A DNA stretch of 64,000 nucleotides from Streptomyces stelliscabiei (GCF_014873495.1 NZ_JADBGF010000001.1:9672001-9736000); one strand, 5' to 3'. Counted from the stretch's first letter, positions 45,372 to 53,538 are shown. Program-made: numbers and translations. Notes: a model not told the origin generated them from the sequence alone.

Positions 45372-46028
45372 TCAGAGCCGGTCGAGGATGCCCTTCAGCT
45401 GCTCGACCTCGGCGGACTGGCCCTTCACGATGTCACCGGCCATCGCCGTGGCGTCGGTGTTCTCACCGTTCTTCTGCTCGTCCCGGGCCGTGTCGATGGC
45501 GCCGTTGTGGTGCTCGATCATCATCTCGGCGAACATCTTGTCGAACTCGGCGTCCTTCAGGCCCTTGAGGTGTTCCATGTCGGAGGGGGTCATCATGCCG
45601 TCGCCCTTGCCGTCGCCGTGTTCCATACCCGGCATCGACTCGACGCCGGTCGGCTCGTTCCAGGACTTCAGCCATCCCTTCATCGTCTTGATCTCGGGGT
45701 CCTGGGCCTTCTCGATCGTCCCGGCGAGGTCCCTGATCTCCGCGTCGGAGGCCCGGTCGTCGGCGAGGCGGGCCATCTCCAGGGCCTGCTCGTGATGCGG
45801 GATCATCATCTGCGCGAACGCGACATCGGCCGCGTTGAATCCGGCGGATCCAGCCTTGTCGGAGGCGGACGTGGTCGGGGTCGCTGTCGATGCCTCGCCG
45901 CTGCCGTGGTCCATGCCGTTCATGTCGTTGCCGCAGGCGGTGAGGAACAGGGCCCCGGCTGCGAAGAGGCCGGCTGTGACGGCGCGTCGGACGTGCTTGC
46001 GGTGCCGGGCGTGCGTGAGGGCGGTCAT
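45372..46028 (-). CDS. DUF305 lipoprotein
   Basis: The 218-residue lipoprotein has a lipobox LTAC (Cys about residue 32), a Met/His-rich start (NDMNGMDHGSG) and two copies of the DUF305 core: MMIPHHEQALEMA and MMIEHHNGAIDTA. Each HH pair in a four-helix bundle is a likely metal site. DUF305 proteins are often copper-linked. It follows the DUF6153 gene by 96 nt and may be co-transcribed. Confidence 0.8.
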   Translation of the reverse strand: MTALTHARHRKHVRRAVTAGLFAAGALFLTACGNDMNGMDHGSGEASTATPTTSASDKAGSAGFNAADVAFAQMMIPHHEQALEMARLADDRASDAEIRDLAGTIEKAQDPEIKTMKGWLKSWNEPTGVESMPGMEHGDGKGDGMMTPSDMEHLKGLKDAEFDKMFAEMMIEHHNGAIDTARDEQKNGENTDATAMAGDIVKGQSAEVEQLKGILDRL

Positions 46029-46123
46029 GTCGATTCACCTCGTGGTGTGGGTTCTCTGGCGGTTCGAGAGCAGGCGAAGCCGCGGGTCCGCGCGTGCCGC
46101 GCGTTCCGCGGGAGCGGTTCGGC

Positions 46124-46588
46124 CTACAGCCGCAGAACTGACAGACGGGTGAGATCGGGTGTACGTGGCGGGTGCTCCTGCCGCGCGGCGGCAGCGACCT
46201 GGGCGAGGACGCGCGCCACCCGTTCCCGGCGGCGCGCGAGGGCCGACCGGAGAAGCGCGGTCAGCACCCGGACGCCGAGCAGGACCGCCACACAGAGCGA
46301 CAGCATGTCCATGGCCATGGAGGGCCCGTGCGAGGACGACGGATCCCGCGCGTCCGTGCCGTGGCCGCCCGCGACGCCGCCGACGGCGACCCCCGTCGGA
46401 TCGTCGCGCGAAGCCGGCACGGTCGACGAGTCCATCGCGGCCGTATGGGGCGCGGCACTCATGGTGGAGTGCGACGGCTCACGGGGATGTCCCATGCCAT
46501 GCATCGCGAAGACCCCCAGAGCGAGCACGACGACGAGCAACAGCTGCCCGAGGGCACCTCCCGCGCGCACGCACCTGCTCACCCACAT
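46124..46588 (-). CDS. DUF6153-like small membrane protein
   Basis: The 154-residue protein has an N-terminal helix (about 12-30, LLLVVVLALGVFAMHGMGHP), a His/Ser-rich outer loop and a second helix (about 92-112). The layout matches the Streptomyces family DUF6153, commonly next to DUF305. A palindromic ACTA/TAGT box lies about 100 nt before the ATG. Function unknown, presumably with DUF305 in metal handling. Confidence 0.65.
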   Translation of the reverse strand: MWVSRCVRAGGALGQLLLVVVLALGVFAMHGMGHPREPSHSTMSAAPHTAAMDSSTVPASRDDPTGVAVGGVAGGHGTDARDPSSSHGPSMAMDMLSLCVAVLLGVRVLTALLRSALARRRERVARVLAQVAAAARQEHPPRTPDLTRLSVLRL

Positions 46589-46688
46589 ACGGGACTCCTC
46601 AACTGCAACGGCCGGGTCGACATCTCGCGCTCCGACCGTACCCAGTGGGAGTCGGCTCTGCCGGGGGAGTGGTCGATTTCTACTGATC

Positions 46689-46706
46689 TACTAAGTGGTT
46701 TAGTGA
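46689..46706 (-). promoter_or_regulatory. ACTAA/TTAGT palindrome before the DUF6153-DUF305 genes
   Basis: ACTAA-GTGGT-TTAGT is a perfect palindrome within TACTAAGT-N4-TAGTGA, sharing both halves with the box at 43055-43075. It is well placed to control the DUF6153-DUF305 transcript. Confidence 0.45.
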
Positions 46707-46748
46707 GCAACCTCACTGTGCACGACGCCCGACCGCGCGAGACGAGGC

Positions 46749-47234
46749 TCAGGATGCCCGACCGTCGTGGTGGTCCAGCAAGCGGAGGAGCAGTGCCACG
46801 AGTTGGTCGCGTTCCGTCGGGGTCAGTGGCGCGAGCAGTTCGTCGTGGACGTCGTCGAGGATCTTGTCGAGGCGGAGCAGGTACCGGTGGCCCCGAGGCG
46901 AGATGGTGATGATGTTGCGGCGCCGGTCGTCCGGATCGGGTGCCCGTTCGACGAGGTCTCGCCCGGCAAGTTCGTTGAGTACGCCCACCATGTCGCTGCG
47001 GTAGACGCCGGTGCGCTCGCTCAGTGCCGCCTGGCTGGCCGGGCCGATGTCCCGCAGTGAGGCGAGTACGGCGTAGTGCCACTTGCGGGCGTCGACGTGG
47101 GCCAGCCCCTCGTTCACCAGCCGGTCCGACCGTACCGACATCTGTGACAACAGGCGGCTCGCCCGTCGCCTCAGCCTGTCGGGCGTGTGGGTCGCGCCGG
47201 GATGGGGGCTGTCTCCGGTTCGGTCTCTCGTCAC
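46749..47234 (-). CDS. MarR-family regulator of the dienelactone hydrolase gene
   Basis: The 161-residue winged-helix protein shows the MarR core: SQAALSERTGVYRSDMVGVLNELAGRDL split as helix and recognition helix (about 70-97), and the wing RAPDPDDRRRNIITIS. It diverges from the hydrolase gene, and two GTTAGT-type palindromes lie between them. The start is GTG 47234. Ligand unknown, perhaps an aromatic or lactone compound. Confidence 0.8.
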   Translation of the reverse strand: MTRDRTGDSPHPGATHTPDRLRRRASRLLSQMSVRSDRLVNEGLAHVDARKWHYAVLASLRDIGPASQAALSERTGVYRSDMVGVLNELAGRDLVERAPDPDDRRRNIITISPRGHRYLLRLDKILDDVHDELLAPLTPTERDQLVALLLRLLDHHDGRAS

Positions 47235-47253
47235 GGTCCCCTGCTGTCCGTTG

Positions 47254-47270
47254 CGTTAGTCCGACTAACG
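47254..47270. promoter_or_regulatory. MarR operator, site 1
   Basis: CGTTAGT-CCG-ACTAACG is a perfect 7-3-7 palindrome in the divergent gap, 20 nt before the regulator's start. Confidence 0.7.
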
Positions 47271-47295
47271 ATATACGTTCACCCCGTCCGAGAAT

Positions 47296-47310
47296 GTTAG
47301 TGACGCCAAC
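47296..47310. promoter_or_regulatory. MarR operator, site 2 (imperfect)
   Basis: GTTAGTGACGCCAAC repeats one half of site 1 exactly and the other with changes; it lies 32 nt before the hydrolase start. Confidence 0.5.
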
Positions 47311-47341
47311 GATCGTCGAGTGAACTCCAGGAAGGAAACCC

Positions 47342-48085
47342 TTGCCCGTCAGGACATTGCTGATCCCCACCGCGGACGGCCACGCCGACGCGTTCGCCGC
47401 CTTCCCCGACCACGGCGGGCGGTCCCCGGGGGTGCTGATGTACCCGGACGGCTTCGGCATCCGGCCCGTACTGCGGGAGATGGCCCGCGAGCTGGCCGGG
47501 CACGGGTACTACGTACTCGTGCCCAACCTCTTCCACCGGCACGGCCCGGCACCGGTGATCGAGCTTCCCGAACACATCGGAGCAGACGAACGGCCCGCGC
47601 TCATGGCCCGTGTGCCCCTGATCGAGGCACACACCACCGAACGTGTCCTCAGCGACGCCGATTCCTACCTCAGGTTTCTCACCACTCGACCCGAGGTCGG
47701 CGCAGGCCCCGTCGCGGTGACCGGTTACTGCATAGGTGGCCTCCTGGCGCTGCGCATCGCCTCGGCCCATCCCGGCCAGGTGGCCGCTGTCGCCGGATTC
47801 CACTGCCCCGTGGTCGCCGACGGACCCGACGGCCTGCACCGACTCCTCTCCCCACTCACCGCGCAGGTCCATCTCGGCCACGCGGCAACCGACATGACGC
47901 CCGAGGCGCTCGGTGAACTTGACCGGGCACTGGATGCCGCGGGTGTCGATCACACCTCCGAGATCTACCCCGGCACGGTCCACGGCTTCACCATGGCCGA
48001 CACCGACGCCTTCGACCCCGTCGCGCTCCAGCACCACTGGGATCGCCTCCTTCCCCTCCTCGAAGGAGCCTTGGCCCACGGCTGA
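47342..48085 (+). CDS. Dienelactone hydrolase family protein
   Basis: The 247-residue enzyme has the Cys-nucleophile elbow of dienelactone hydrolases, VTGYCIGGLLALR (Cys about 126), the Asp region in GHAATDMTPEAL and His in GTVHGFTMAD. It may open lactones such as those of chlorocatechol breakdown or act on other esters. The TTG start follows CAGGAAGG. A divergent MarR repressor and its sites suggest induction by an aromatic or lactone ligand. Confidence 0.85.
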   Translation: MPVRTLLIPTADGHADAFAAFPDHGGRSPGVLMYPDGFGIRPVLREMARELAGHGYYVLVPNLFHRHGPAPVIELPEHIGADERPALMARVPLIEAHTTERVLSDADSYLRFLTTRPEVGAGPVAVTGYCIGGLLALRIASAHPGQVAAVAGFHCPVVADGPDGLHRLLSPLTAQVHLGHAATDMTPEALGELDRALDAAGVDHTSEIYPGTVHGFTMADTDAFDPVALQHHWDRLLPLLEGALAHG

Positions 48086-48212
48086 CGTTCCGCCCTGACC
48101 CGGCCTCCGCCCGGTCGTGCCCGGTCCACCGCCCTGACCGGCCAAAATGGACGCATCATGTGATTCTGCGGAGACTCGGGGAAGAAGTTGCGACAGCCGA
48201 CGGGAGGTTGTC

Positions 48213-49406
48213 GTGAAGGGTGGAGATCTAGAGCTGGGTGAGTTGTTGGCCGCCGCGGAGGCGGCCCCGCCCGGTGAGTCTGTCGATGTGGTGGCACACG
48301 ATCTGCAGAAGCGGTTCGGTGCGGAGCGGGTGTCCTTCCTGTTCGTCGACCTCATCGGTCAACGGCTGGTACGGCTTGCCGCGGCAGGCGAGGACACGGT
48401 GGACGTCACCGTGCCCCTCGCCCTGCAGGGCAGCGTCTACGACAGCGTCCTGCGCAGTCAGCGGCAGCACGTGGAAGCGGACGGTCAGGGCGGACGGCGT
48501 GTCATCACGCCGGTCAGCAACCGCGGCGACTGCATCGGCGTCCTGGAGGTGACCCTGCAGTCCGCCGACGACGACGTACTCCAGCAGGTGCGCGACGCGG
48601 CGCACGCGCTCGCCTACATCATCGTCACGGACGGCCGCTTCACCGACCTCTACCACCTGGGCAGGCGCACCACCGAGACCAGCCTGGCCGCCGAGATCCA
48701 GCACCAGCTGCTTCCCTCGGCCTCCTGCTGCGAGGCGCGGCAGTTCACCCTCGCGGCCGGACTGATCCCGGCCGACGACATCGGCGGGGACACCTACGAC
48801 TACACCCTCGACCGTGACACCCTGCATCTGTCCATCACCGACGCCATGGGCCACGACACGAACTCCGCCCTGCTGGCCACGCTGTTGGTCGGCGCGCTCA
48901 GACGCGCACGCCGCAGCGGCTGTGACGCTCTCAAGCAGGCGAACTACGCCCACCAGGCCCTGCTGCGCCACAGTCGGGGCCTGGCCACCGGACAACTCCT
49001 CTGCGTGGAACTGGAGTCAGGCCTGTGTGAACTGGTCAACGCCGGCCACCCCTGGCCACTGCGACTGCGTGACGGCGTCGTCGAGGAGGTCCGGCTCGCC
49101 GTCAACCTGCCCTTCGGCGTGGCGGCACCCACCCCGTACCACGTCCAGGAACTGCAACTGCGCCCCGGCGACCGCCTGATCCTGCTCACCGACGGAATGC
49201 AGGACCGTGGCGCCGCGGCCGCCGATCTGGTGTCGATCGTGCACGACACCCGCGCGCTGCATCCGCGAGAGGCCGTCCGGAGCCTGACGAGCGCAGTGCT
49301 CGACGCCTGCCACGGCAACCTCAAGGACGATGCCACCGTACTGATACTGGACTGGCACGGCAACCCCGACCGGTCGGCCCCCACCCCACGGGAACCGCGC
49401 CGCTGA
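48213..49406 (+). CDS. PP2C-type (SpoIIE) phosphatase with GAF-like sensor
   Basis: The 397-residue protein has a GAF-like N-terminal domain (about 10-150: FLFVDLIGQRLVRLAAAGE) and a SpoIIE phosphatase domain (about 170-385) with metal-binding motifs IGGDTYDYT, SITDAMGHDTNSA, LTDGMQDRG and KDDATVLIL. Such enzymes dephosphorylate anti-sigma antagonists in partner switching. GTG 48213 follows GGGAGG; ATG 48147 is less likely. It sits beside the RsbQ/RsbP/RsbV-like genes and may feed the same switch. Confidence 0.85.
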   Translation: MKGGDLELGELLAAAEAAPPGESVDVVAHDLQKRFGAERVSFLFVDLIGQRLVRLAAAGEDTVDVTVPLALQGSVYDSVLRSQRQHVEADGQGGRRVITPVSNRGDCIGVLEVTLQSADDDVLQQVRDAAHALAYIIVTDGRFTDLYHLGRRTTETSLAAEIQHQLLPSASCCEARQFTLAAGLIPADDIGGDTYDYTLDRDTLHLSITDAMGHDTNSALLATLLVGALRRARRSGCDALKQANYAHQALLRHSRGLATGQLLCVELESGLCELVNAGHPWPLRLRDGVVEEVRLAVNLPFGVAAPTPYHVQELQLRPGDRLILLTDGMQDRGAAAADLVSIVHDTRALHPREAVRSLTSAVLDACHGNLKDDATVLILDWHGNPDRSAPTPREPRR

Positions 49407-49792
49407 GCCACCGACCGGCCGGGGCCCACGGGCCCCACAACGGCGTTTCGGCCGCCTCCAGATGCCGGTGAGGCGTCTGGAGGCGGCCGGGCGGGCCAGG
49501 GGGTGGCAGAGCAGGGGGCGGCGTCCGCGCGGCCCAGGTGCTGAGCAGGCGCATGGGGGCACAGGACGCCGGAGAACCAGGCGTCCACAGGTCTGCACGG
49601 ATCGTCACGGGCGGCGCGCGGACGGGCGAGCCGCGAGCGGCGCGTACCGTCTCGGGTCACGGGCGGTGCGTACGGGCGAGGCGCCGGCTCCTCATCAGGG
49701 CTGTCACGGTCGTGCCGCGACTGCCGCTGCACCCCGGTCTCGGCGCGCGGCCGACGCCACCGGGGTCACGGGACCCCGGCACCGGGCGCCGG
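49407..49792. other. 386-nt gap without a gene
   Basis: Between the converging phosphatase and anti-sigma genes. It contains a strong hairpin (listed) and two imperfect copies of GTCACGGGCGG-containing sequence (about 49606 and 49656). No protein or RNA gene is convincing. Confidence 0.5.
49450..49488. terminator. Hairpin between the phosphatase and anti-sigma genes
   Basis: Perfect 13-bp arms (49450-49462 and 49476-49488); the 13-nt loop can pair further (GCC/GGC). Confidence 0.75.
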
Positions 49793-50242
49793 CTAAGGGG
49801 AAGGCGTGCGCAGACGAAGGTGCGCGACGACCTGTTTGCCGGTCTTCAGGGCGACGGTCTGCAGGTGGTCGCACAGCCGGGCGACCAGGTACAGCCCGTG
49901 GCCGCCGACGCGGCGGGCGTCGTGTGCGCGCAGTTCCGGCGGGCGAGGGGAGCTGTCGCGCACGGCGATGCGCAGCAGGGCGGCGTCGGGCGCCACCTCC
50001 AGCGCCAGCCCGCCAGGGCCGGGGGCGTGGCGCAGGGCGTTGGTGACCAGCTCGCTGACGACGAGCTGCGCGTCCTGGCTCGGGCGGTGGCCGGGGTCGT
50101 GACCGGCGCGCGCCAGCAGCGTGCGCACGGCCGTGCGGGCGTCGGCGATCGAGGTGTCCGCCGTGTCCCAGGCGGCGCTGTAGCGCAGGGGCACGGTGGA
50201 TCCCTCTTCGTCCGTTGCCCGATCTTCAAGCGGGGTGACCAT
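49793..50242 (-). CDS. Anti-sigma factor/ATPase, RsbW-like
   Basis: The 149-residue GHKL ATPase has the N-box VVSELVTNALRHAP (about 60-73) and G-box VGGHGLYLVARLCD (about 113-126). Such small HATPase proteins bind sigma factors or phosphorylate STAS antagonists. It is divergent from the RsbQ-like gene, with 147 nt between, and could be the kinase partner of the STAS protein encoded nearby; no sigma factor gene is in the window. Confidence 0.8.
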   Translation of the reverse strand: MVTPLEDRATDEEGSTVPLRYSAAWDTADTSIADARTAVRTLLARAGHDPGHRPSQDAQLVVSELVTNALRHAPGPGGLALEVAPDAALLRIAVRDSSPRPPELRAHDARRVGGHGLYLVARLCDHLQTVALKTGKQVVAHLRLRTPSP

Positions 50243-50389
50243 AGAACTCTTCCCGTGGGTCGTTCCTTGTCGTTCATCACTGGTTGCCGGTATCGCGTTG
50301 TTCGTCTACCCGCTGCAGACCTGTTCATGAGGCACTTCTCTCCATCGGGCACTCACGGGGCACTCCTCGGGACCTGTAAGACTGGCCCG

Positions 50390-51193
50390 ATGGACATCGG
50401 CCGCAGGAACAACGTCAGCGTCATCGGCAACCCACAAGGGCGCACGGTGGTGCTGGCTCACGGCTTCGGCTGTGACCAGAACATGTGGCGGCTTACGGTG
50501 CCGGCGCTGGTGGACACGTACCGGGTGGTGCTGTTCGACTACGTGGGGTCGGGCCGTGCGGATCCGTCCGCCTTCTCGGAGAGCCGCTACGCCTCGCTCG
50601 ACGGATACGCCCGGGACGTGGTGGAGGTGTGTGAGGCGTTCGACGTGCGCGACGCGGTGTTCGTGGGCCATTCCGTCAGCGCGATGATCGGGGTACTGGC
50701 CGCCGGCATGGCTCCGGAAAGCATCGGGGCGCTCGTGATGGTCGCTCCGTCACCGCGGTACATCGACGACGACGGCTACCGGGGCGGGTTCAGCGCCGAG
50801 GACATCGACGAACTGCTGGCGTCGCTGGAGTCGAACTACCTGGGCTGGTCGGCGGCGATGGCGCCGGTGATCATGGGCAACGCGCAGCGGCCCGAGCTGG
50901 GTGAGGAGCTGACGAACAGCTTCTGCGCCACCGACCCGGACATGGCGCGCGTCTTCGCGCGGACCACGTTCCTGTCGGATTCGAGGGACGACGTGAAGTC
51001 CGTCCGGGTGCCGACGCTGGTGCTGGAATGCACGCAGGACGTCATCGCGCCGCGCGAGGTCGGGGCCTTCGTCCACCAGGTCATCCCCGGCTCGACGCTG
51101 GTCACCCTGGACGCGACCGGACACTGCCCCCACCTCTCCGCACCGGAGGCCACCAACGAGGCGATCACCGACTTCCTGGCGGGCCTGCGTTGA
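50390..51193 (+). CDS. RsbQ-like alpha/beta hydrolase
   Basis: The 267-residue protein matches Bacillus RsbQ in length and motifs: LAHGFGCDQNMW (about 23-34), nucleophile VGHSVSAMIG (Ser95), Asp in ECTQDVIAP and His in TGHCPHLS. RsbQ is needed for the PAS phosphatase RsbP to sense energy stress, probably by delivering a small molecule. The stop overlaps the start of the RsbP-like gene (TGATG), just as in the Bacillus pair. The fold is also close to the plant karrikin/strigolactone receptors. Confidence 0.85.
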   Translation: MDIGRRNNVSVIGNPQGRTVVLAHGFGCDQNMWRLTVPALVDTYRVVLFDYVGSGRADPSAFSESRYASLDGYARDVVEVCEAFDVRDAVFVGHSVSAMIGVLAAGMAPESIGALVMVAPSPRYIDDDGYRGGFSAEDIDELLASLESNYLGWSAAMAPVIMGNAQRPELGEELTNSFCATDPDMARVFARTTFLSDSRDDVKSVRVPTLVLECTQDVIAPREVGAFVHQVIPGSTLVTLDATGHCPHLSAPEATNEAITDFLAGLR

Positions 51194-52482
51194 TGTGCCC
51201 AATCGGGCAGCAGCCCGACCCGCGCGGCAGGGGCGACGAGGAATCCACGAACGGGGCGTTCGCCGCGCTGCTGGAGGACAGCGCCGAGGAACTGTACGAG
51301 AGCGCGCCGTGCGGTTACCTGTCCACGCTGATGGACGGCACCATCGCGAAGATCAACGCCACACTGCTGGGCTGGCTCGGCCTGGAGCGGGAGGCGGTGG
51401 TGGGCCGGCTGCGGTTCACCGACCTGCTGACCATGGGCGGCAAGCTGTACCACGAGACGCACTTCGCGCCGTTGCTGCGCCTGCAGGGCGAGATCGGCGG
51501 CATAGCCCTGGAGATCCGGCAGGGCGACGGCGGACGCATGCCCGTCCTGGTCTCCTCCGCGGTCAAGCGCGGCGGCAGCGGCCAGCCGGTGCTCATCCGC
51601 ACCACCGTCTTCGATGCCCGGGACCGCCGGGCCTACGAGGAGGAACTCCTGCGCGGCCGGAAGGCCGCCGAAGAGGCACGCAAACAGGCGGAGGCCGACC
51701 GCGCCCGTCTCCAGGACGCCCTCGCCGTGCTGCAGCAGTCGCTGCTGCCCGCCGCCCTGCCGGCCGTGCCCGGGATGGAGACGGCCGCCTACTACCACAC
51801 CGCCTCACCCGACCGGCTCGGCGGCGACTTCTACGATGTGTTCCCCGTCGACGGCGAACGCTTCGGATTCTTCCTCGGCGACGTCTGCGGCAAGGGCCCC
51901 CAGGCCGCCGCGATCACCTCGCTCACCCGCTACACCCTGCGCGCGGCAGCCCTGCACGACCCCGGTCCCGTCTCCGCCCTGTCGACCCTGAACCGGGTGC
52001 TCCACGAGCGGTACGCCGAGGGCGGCGACCCGCGCTACTGCACGGTTGTCTTCGGGACACTCGAACCGGATCCCGCGGCGGGCAAGGTCGCCGTCCGACT
52101 CGCCTCGGGCGGTCACCCCCCGGCCCTCGTCCTGCGCGCGGACGGCACGGCGGAGTTCCTGCCCACCCCGGGCGGGCTCCTTGTCGGAGTCGTGCCCTCC
52201 GCGCCCTTCGCCGGCGCCACCACGGTCCTCGCCCCGGGCGACACCCTGCTGCTCTACACCGACGGCATCACCGAGGCCCGCACCGGCGCGGACCGCACCA
52301 CCCTGTTCGGCGACGAGGCGCTCCTGACGTTCGCTGCCGACCATGCCGGTCTGCCCGCGCGAGCCGTCATCGGGGCCCTGACGGACCTGCTTCACGGTTT
52401 CGGTGACGGCCTCGACGACGACACCGCCCTGCTCGCCCTCGGCGTTCCCGCCCTCGACCCACACCCGACGAAGCCACGATGA
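51193..52482 (+). CDS. RsbP-like PAS/PP2C phosphatase
   Basis: The 429-residue protein has an N-terminal PAS domain (about 25-150: APCGYLSTLMDGTIAKINAT), a coiled coil rich in Glu, Ala and Arg (about 150-185), and a SpoIIE phosphatase domain (about 190-425) with GGDFYDVF, FFLGDVCGKGPQAA, LYTDGITEAR and DDDTALLAL. RsbP dephosphorylates the STAS antagonist under energy stress. It is translated from the TGATG overlap with the RsbQ-like gene, and its stop overlaps the STAS gene. Confidence 0.85.
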   Translation: MCPIGQQPDPRGRGDEESTNGAFAALLEDSAEELYESAPCGYLSTLMDGTIAKINATLLGWLGLEREAVVGRLRFTDLLTMGGKLYHETHFAPLLRLQGEIGGIALEIRQGDGGRMPVLVSSAVKRGGSGQPVLIRTTVFDARDRRAYEEELLRGRKAAEEARKQAEADRARLQDALAVLQQSLLPAALPAVPGMETAAYYHTASPDRLGGDFYDVFPVDGERFGFFLGDVCGKGPQAAAITSLTRYTLRAAALHDPGPVSALSTLNRVLHERYAEGGDPRYCTVVFGTLEPDPAAGKVAVRLASGGHPPALVLRADGTAEFLPTPGGLLVGVVPSAPFAGATTVLAPGDTLLLYTDGITEARTGADRTTLFGDEALLTFAADHAGLPARAVIGALTDLLHGFGDGLDDDTALLALGVPALDPHPTKPR

Positions 52483-52817
52483 GCCCGCTGAAGATCACTA
52501 CGCGAAACGCAGCCACCGGTCCCGTCGTGGAGATCGGCGGCGACCTCGACCACACCAGCGCATCCGAACTGCGCGTGCTGTTGAGCACACTCACTCTGCG
52601 ACCGGGCCGGCGTCTCGTCCTGGACCTGGCCGGCATGGAGTTCTGCGACTCCAGCGGTATCACCGCGCTGCTCGCGGCCCGCAGCCTCGCCCTCGCCGCC
52701 CGGGCGGACATCGCGCTCGCCGCCGTCCCGCCGCACACACTGCGTGTGCTGCGCATCGTCGGCCTCGACCAGATCTTTCCGCTCCACCCCGACAGCCACT
52801 CCGCCACTCAGCCCTGA
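52479..52817 (+). CDS. STAS anti-anti-sigma factor, RsbV-like
   Basis: The 112-residue STAS protein has VVEIGGDLDHTSASELR and the phosphorylation site EFCDSSGITAL (Ser58/59). In the dephosphorylated state such proteins bind the anti-sigma ATPase and free the sigma factor. ATG 52479 overlaps the phosphatase stop by 4 nt. It closes the three-gene unit; the repeat array and a very strong hairpin follow. Confidence 0.85.
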   Translation: MSPLKITTRNAATGPVVEIGGDLDHTSASELRVLLSTLTLRPGRRLVLDLAGMEFCDSSGITALLAARSLALAARADIALAAVPPHTLRVLRIVGLDQIFPLHPDSHSATQP

Positions 52818-52830
52818 CCGCGGCGGTGTG

Positions 52831-52936
52831 CCGCACCGCACACGGCGTTCCGCACCGCACACGCGTCCCGCACCACACACGGCGTTCCGCACCACACACG
52901 GCGTTCCGCACCACACACGGTGTCCCGCACACGGTT
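52831..52936 (+). repeat. Minisatellite of about six 18-19 nt units
   Basis: CCGCACCACACACGGCGTT is repeated with small changes (52831, 52850, 52868, 52887, 52906, 52925). The last, shortened unit runs into the left arm of the long hairpin. No spacers, so not CRISPR. Confidence 0.8.
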
Positions 52937-52984
52937 CGAGGGCCGCCCCGGAAGACTTCCGGGGCGGCCCTCGAACCGTGTGCG
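52926..52984. terminator. 29-bp perfect hairpin between rsbV-like and csbD-like genes
   Basis: Arms 52926-52954 and 52956-52984 are exact inverted copies around one base. It lies between convergent genes and should stop transcription from both sides. The length is exceptional for this window. Confidence 0.85.
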
Positions 52985-52989
52985 AGGCG

Positions 52990-53163
52990 TCAGTGCTTGA
53001 ACGCGTCCTTGGTCTTCTCCTTGGCCTCGCGCGCGTCACCCTTGCTCTGCTGCGCCTGGCCCTCGGCAGCCATGCGGTCGTTGCCGAGCGCGCGCCCCAG
53101 GGCCTCCTTGGCCTTGCCCTCGGCCTGCTCGGTCTTCGCCTTGGCCTTTTCGCCGGCACTCAT
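52990..53163 (-). CDS. CsbD-family stress protein
   Basis: The 57-residue protein starts MSAGEKAKAKTEQAEGKAKE and continues with AAEGQAQQSKGDAREAKEK, the classic CsbD pattern of charged, helical, Lys/Glu/Ala-rich repeats. CsbD is a sigma-B-controlled general stress protein in Bacillus. AGGAGG lies before ATG 53163. Its place next to the Rsb-like module suggests the same stress regulon; a possible sigma-B-type promoter lies 52 nt upstream. Molecular function unknown. Confidence 0.85.
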   Translation of the reverse strand: MSAGEKAKAKTEQAEGKAKEALGRALGNDRMAAEGQAQQSKGDAREAKEKTKDAFKH

Positions 53164-53214
53164 GGAACATGCCTCCTCGTGACGTTGGGTGCCGCTGTCG
53201 CGGTAGTGCTGCTA

Positions 53215-53239
53215 GTGCCCTGGGCAGGCCTTCACAAAC
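53215..53239 (-). promoter_or_regulatory. Possible sigma-B-type promoter of the csbD-like gene
   Basis: On the minus strand GTTT (53239-53236), 15 nt, then GGGCAC (53220-53215), one change from the Streptomyces SigB/SigF-type pattern G..T-N14-16-GGGTAC. Confidence 0.3.
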
Positions 53240-53303
53240 AAGGAGATTGCGAGGAATGGAGGCGCATAGGCAGGGCAAACGGAGCCGCAGGAGGTTGATA
53301 ATT

Positions 53304-53474
53304 ATGGTTCCCCTGCTTCTGGTTCTGCTTCTCGCGGTGATCCTTTTCGGCGCGGGCTTCGCGCTGAAGATCCTGTGGTGGGTCGCCCTCGCCGTGCTGG
53401 TGCTGTGGCTGCTGGGCTTCGTCATGCGCTCCACCAACGCGGGTGGTGGCCGCGGCCGTTGGTACCGATGGTGA
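53304..53474 (+). CDS. Small hydrophobic membrane protein
   Basis: The 56-residue protein is almost entirely two membrane helices (MVPLLLVLLLAVILFGAGF and WWVALAVLVLWLLGFV) with a short basic end GRGRWYRW. This type is widespread in Streptomyces as 'hydrophobic protein' and related to stress-induced PMP3-like or YqaE-like peptides. AGGAGG 9 nt before ATG 53304 is decisive; the in-frame ATG at 53256 is less likely. A strong hairpin follows. Confidence 0.7.
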   Translation: MVPLLLVLLLAVILFGAGFALKILWWVALAVLVLWLLGFVMRSTNAGGGRGRWYRW

Positions 53475-53490
53475 TCTGAACCGCACCACA

Positions 53491-53538
53491 CCCACGCGTG
53501 GGGCCCGGCCGTCGTGACGGCCGGGCCCCACGCGTGGG
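53491..53538. terminator. 23-bp perfect hairpin after the hydrophobic protein gene
   Basis: Arms 53491-53513 and 53516-53538 are exact inverted copies around GT. Confidence 0.85.

Noticed and set aside
49489..49792. Small RNA or gene in the gap before the RsbW-like gene
   Set aside because: Only imperfect GC-rich repeats; no promoter-terminator pair or conserved frame could be argued.
52831..52936. CRISPR-like repeat array
   Set aside because: Units of 18-19 nt follow each other directly without unique spacers and no cas gene is near; a minisatellite.
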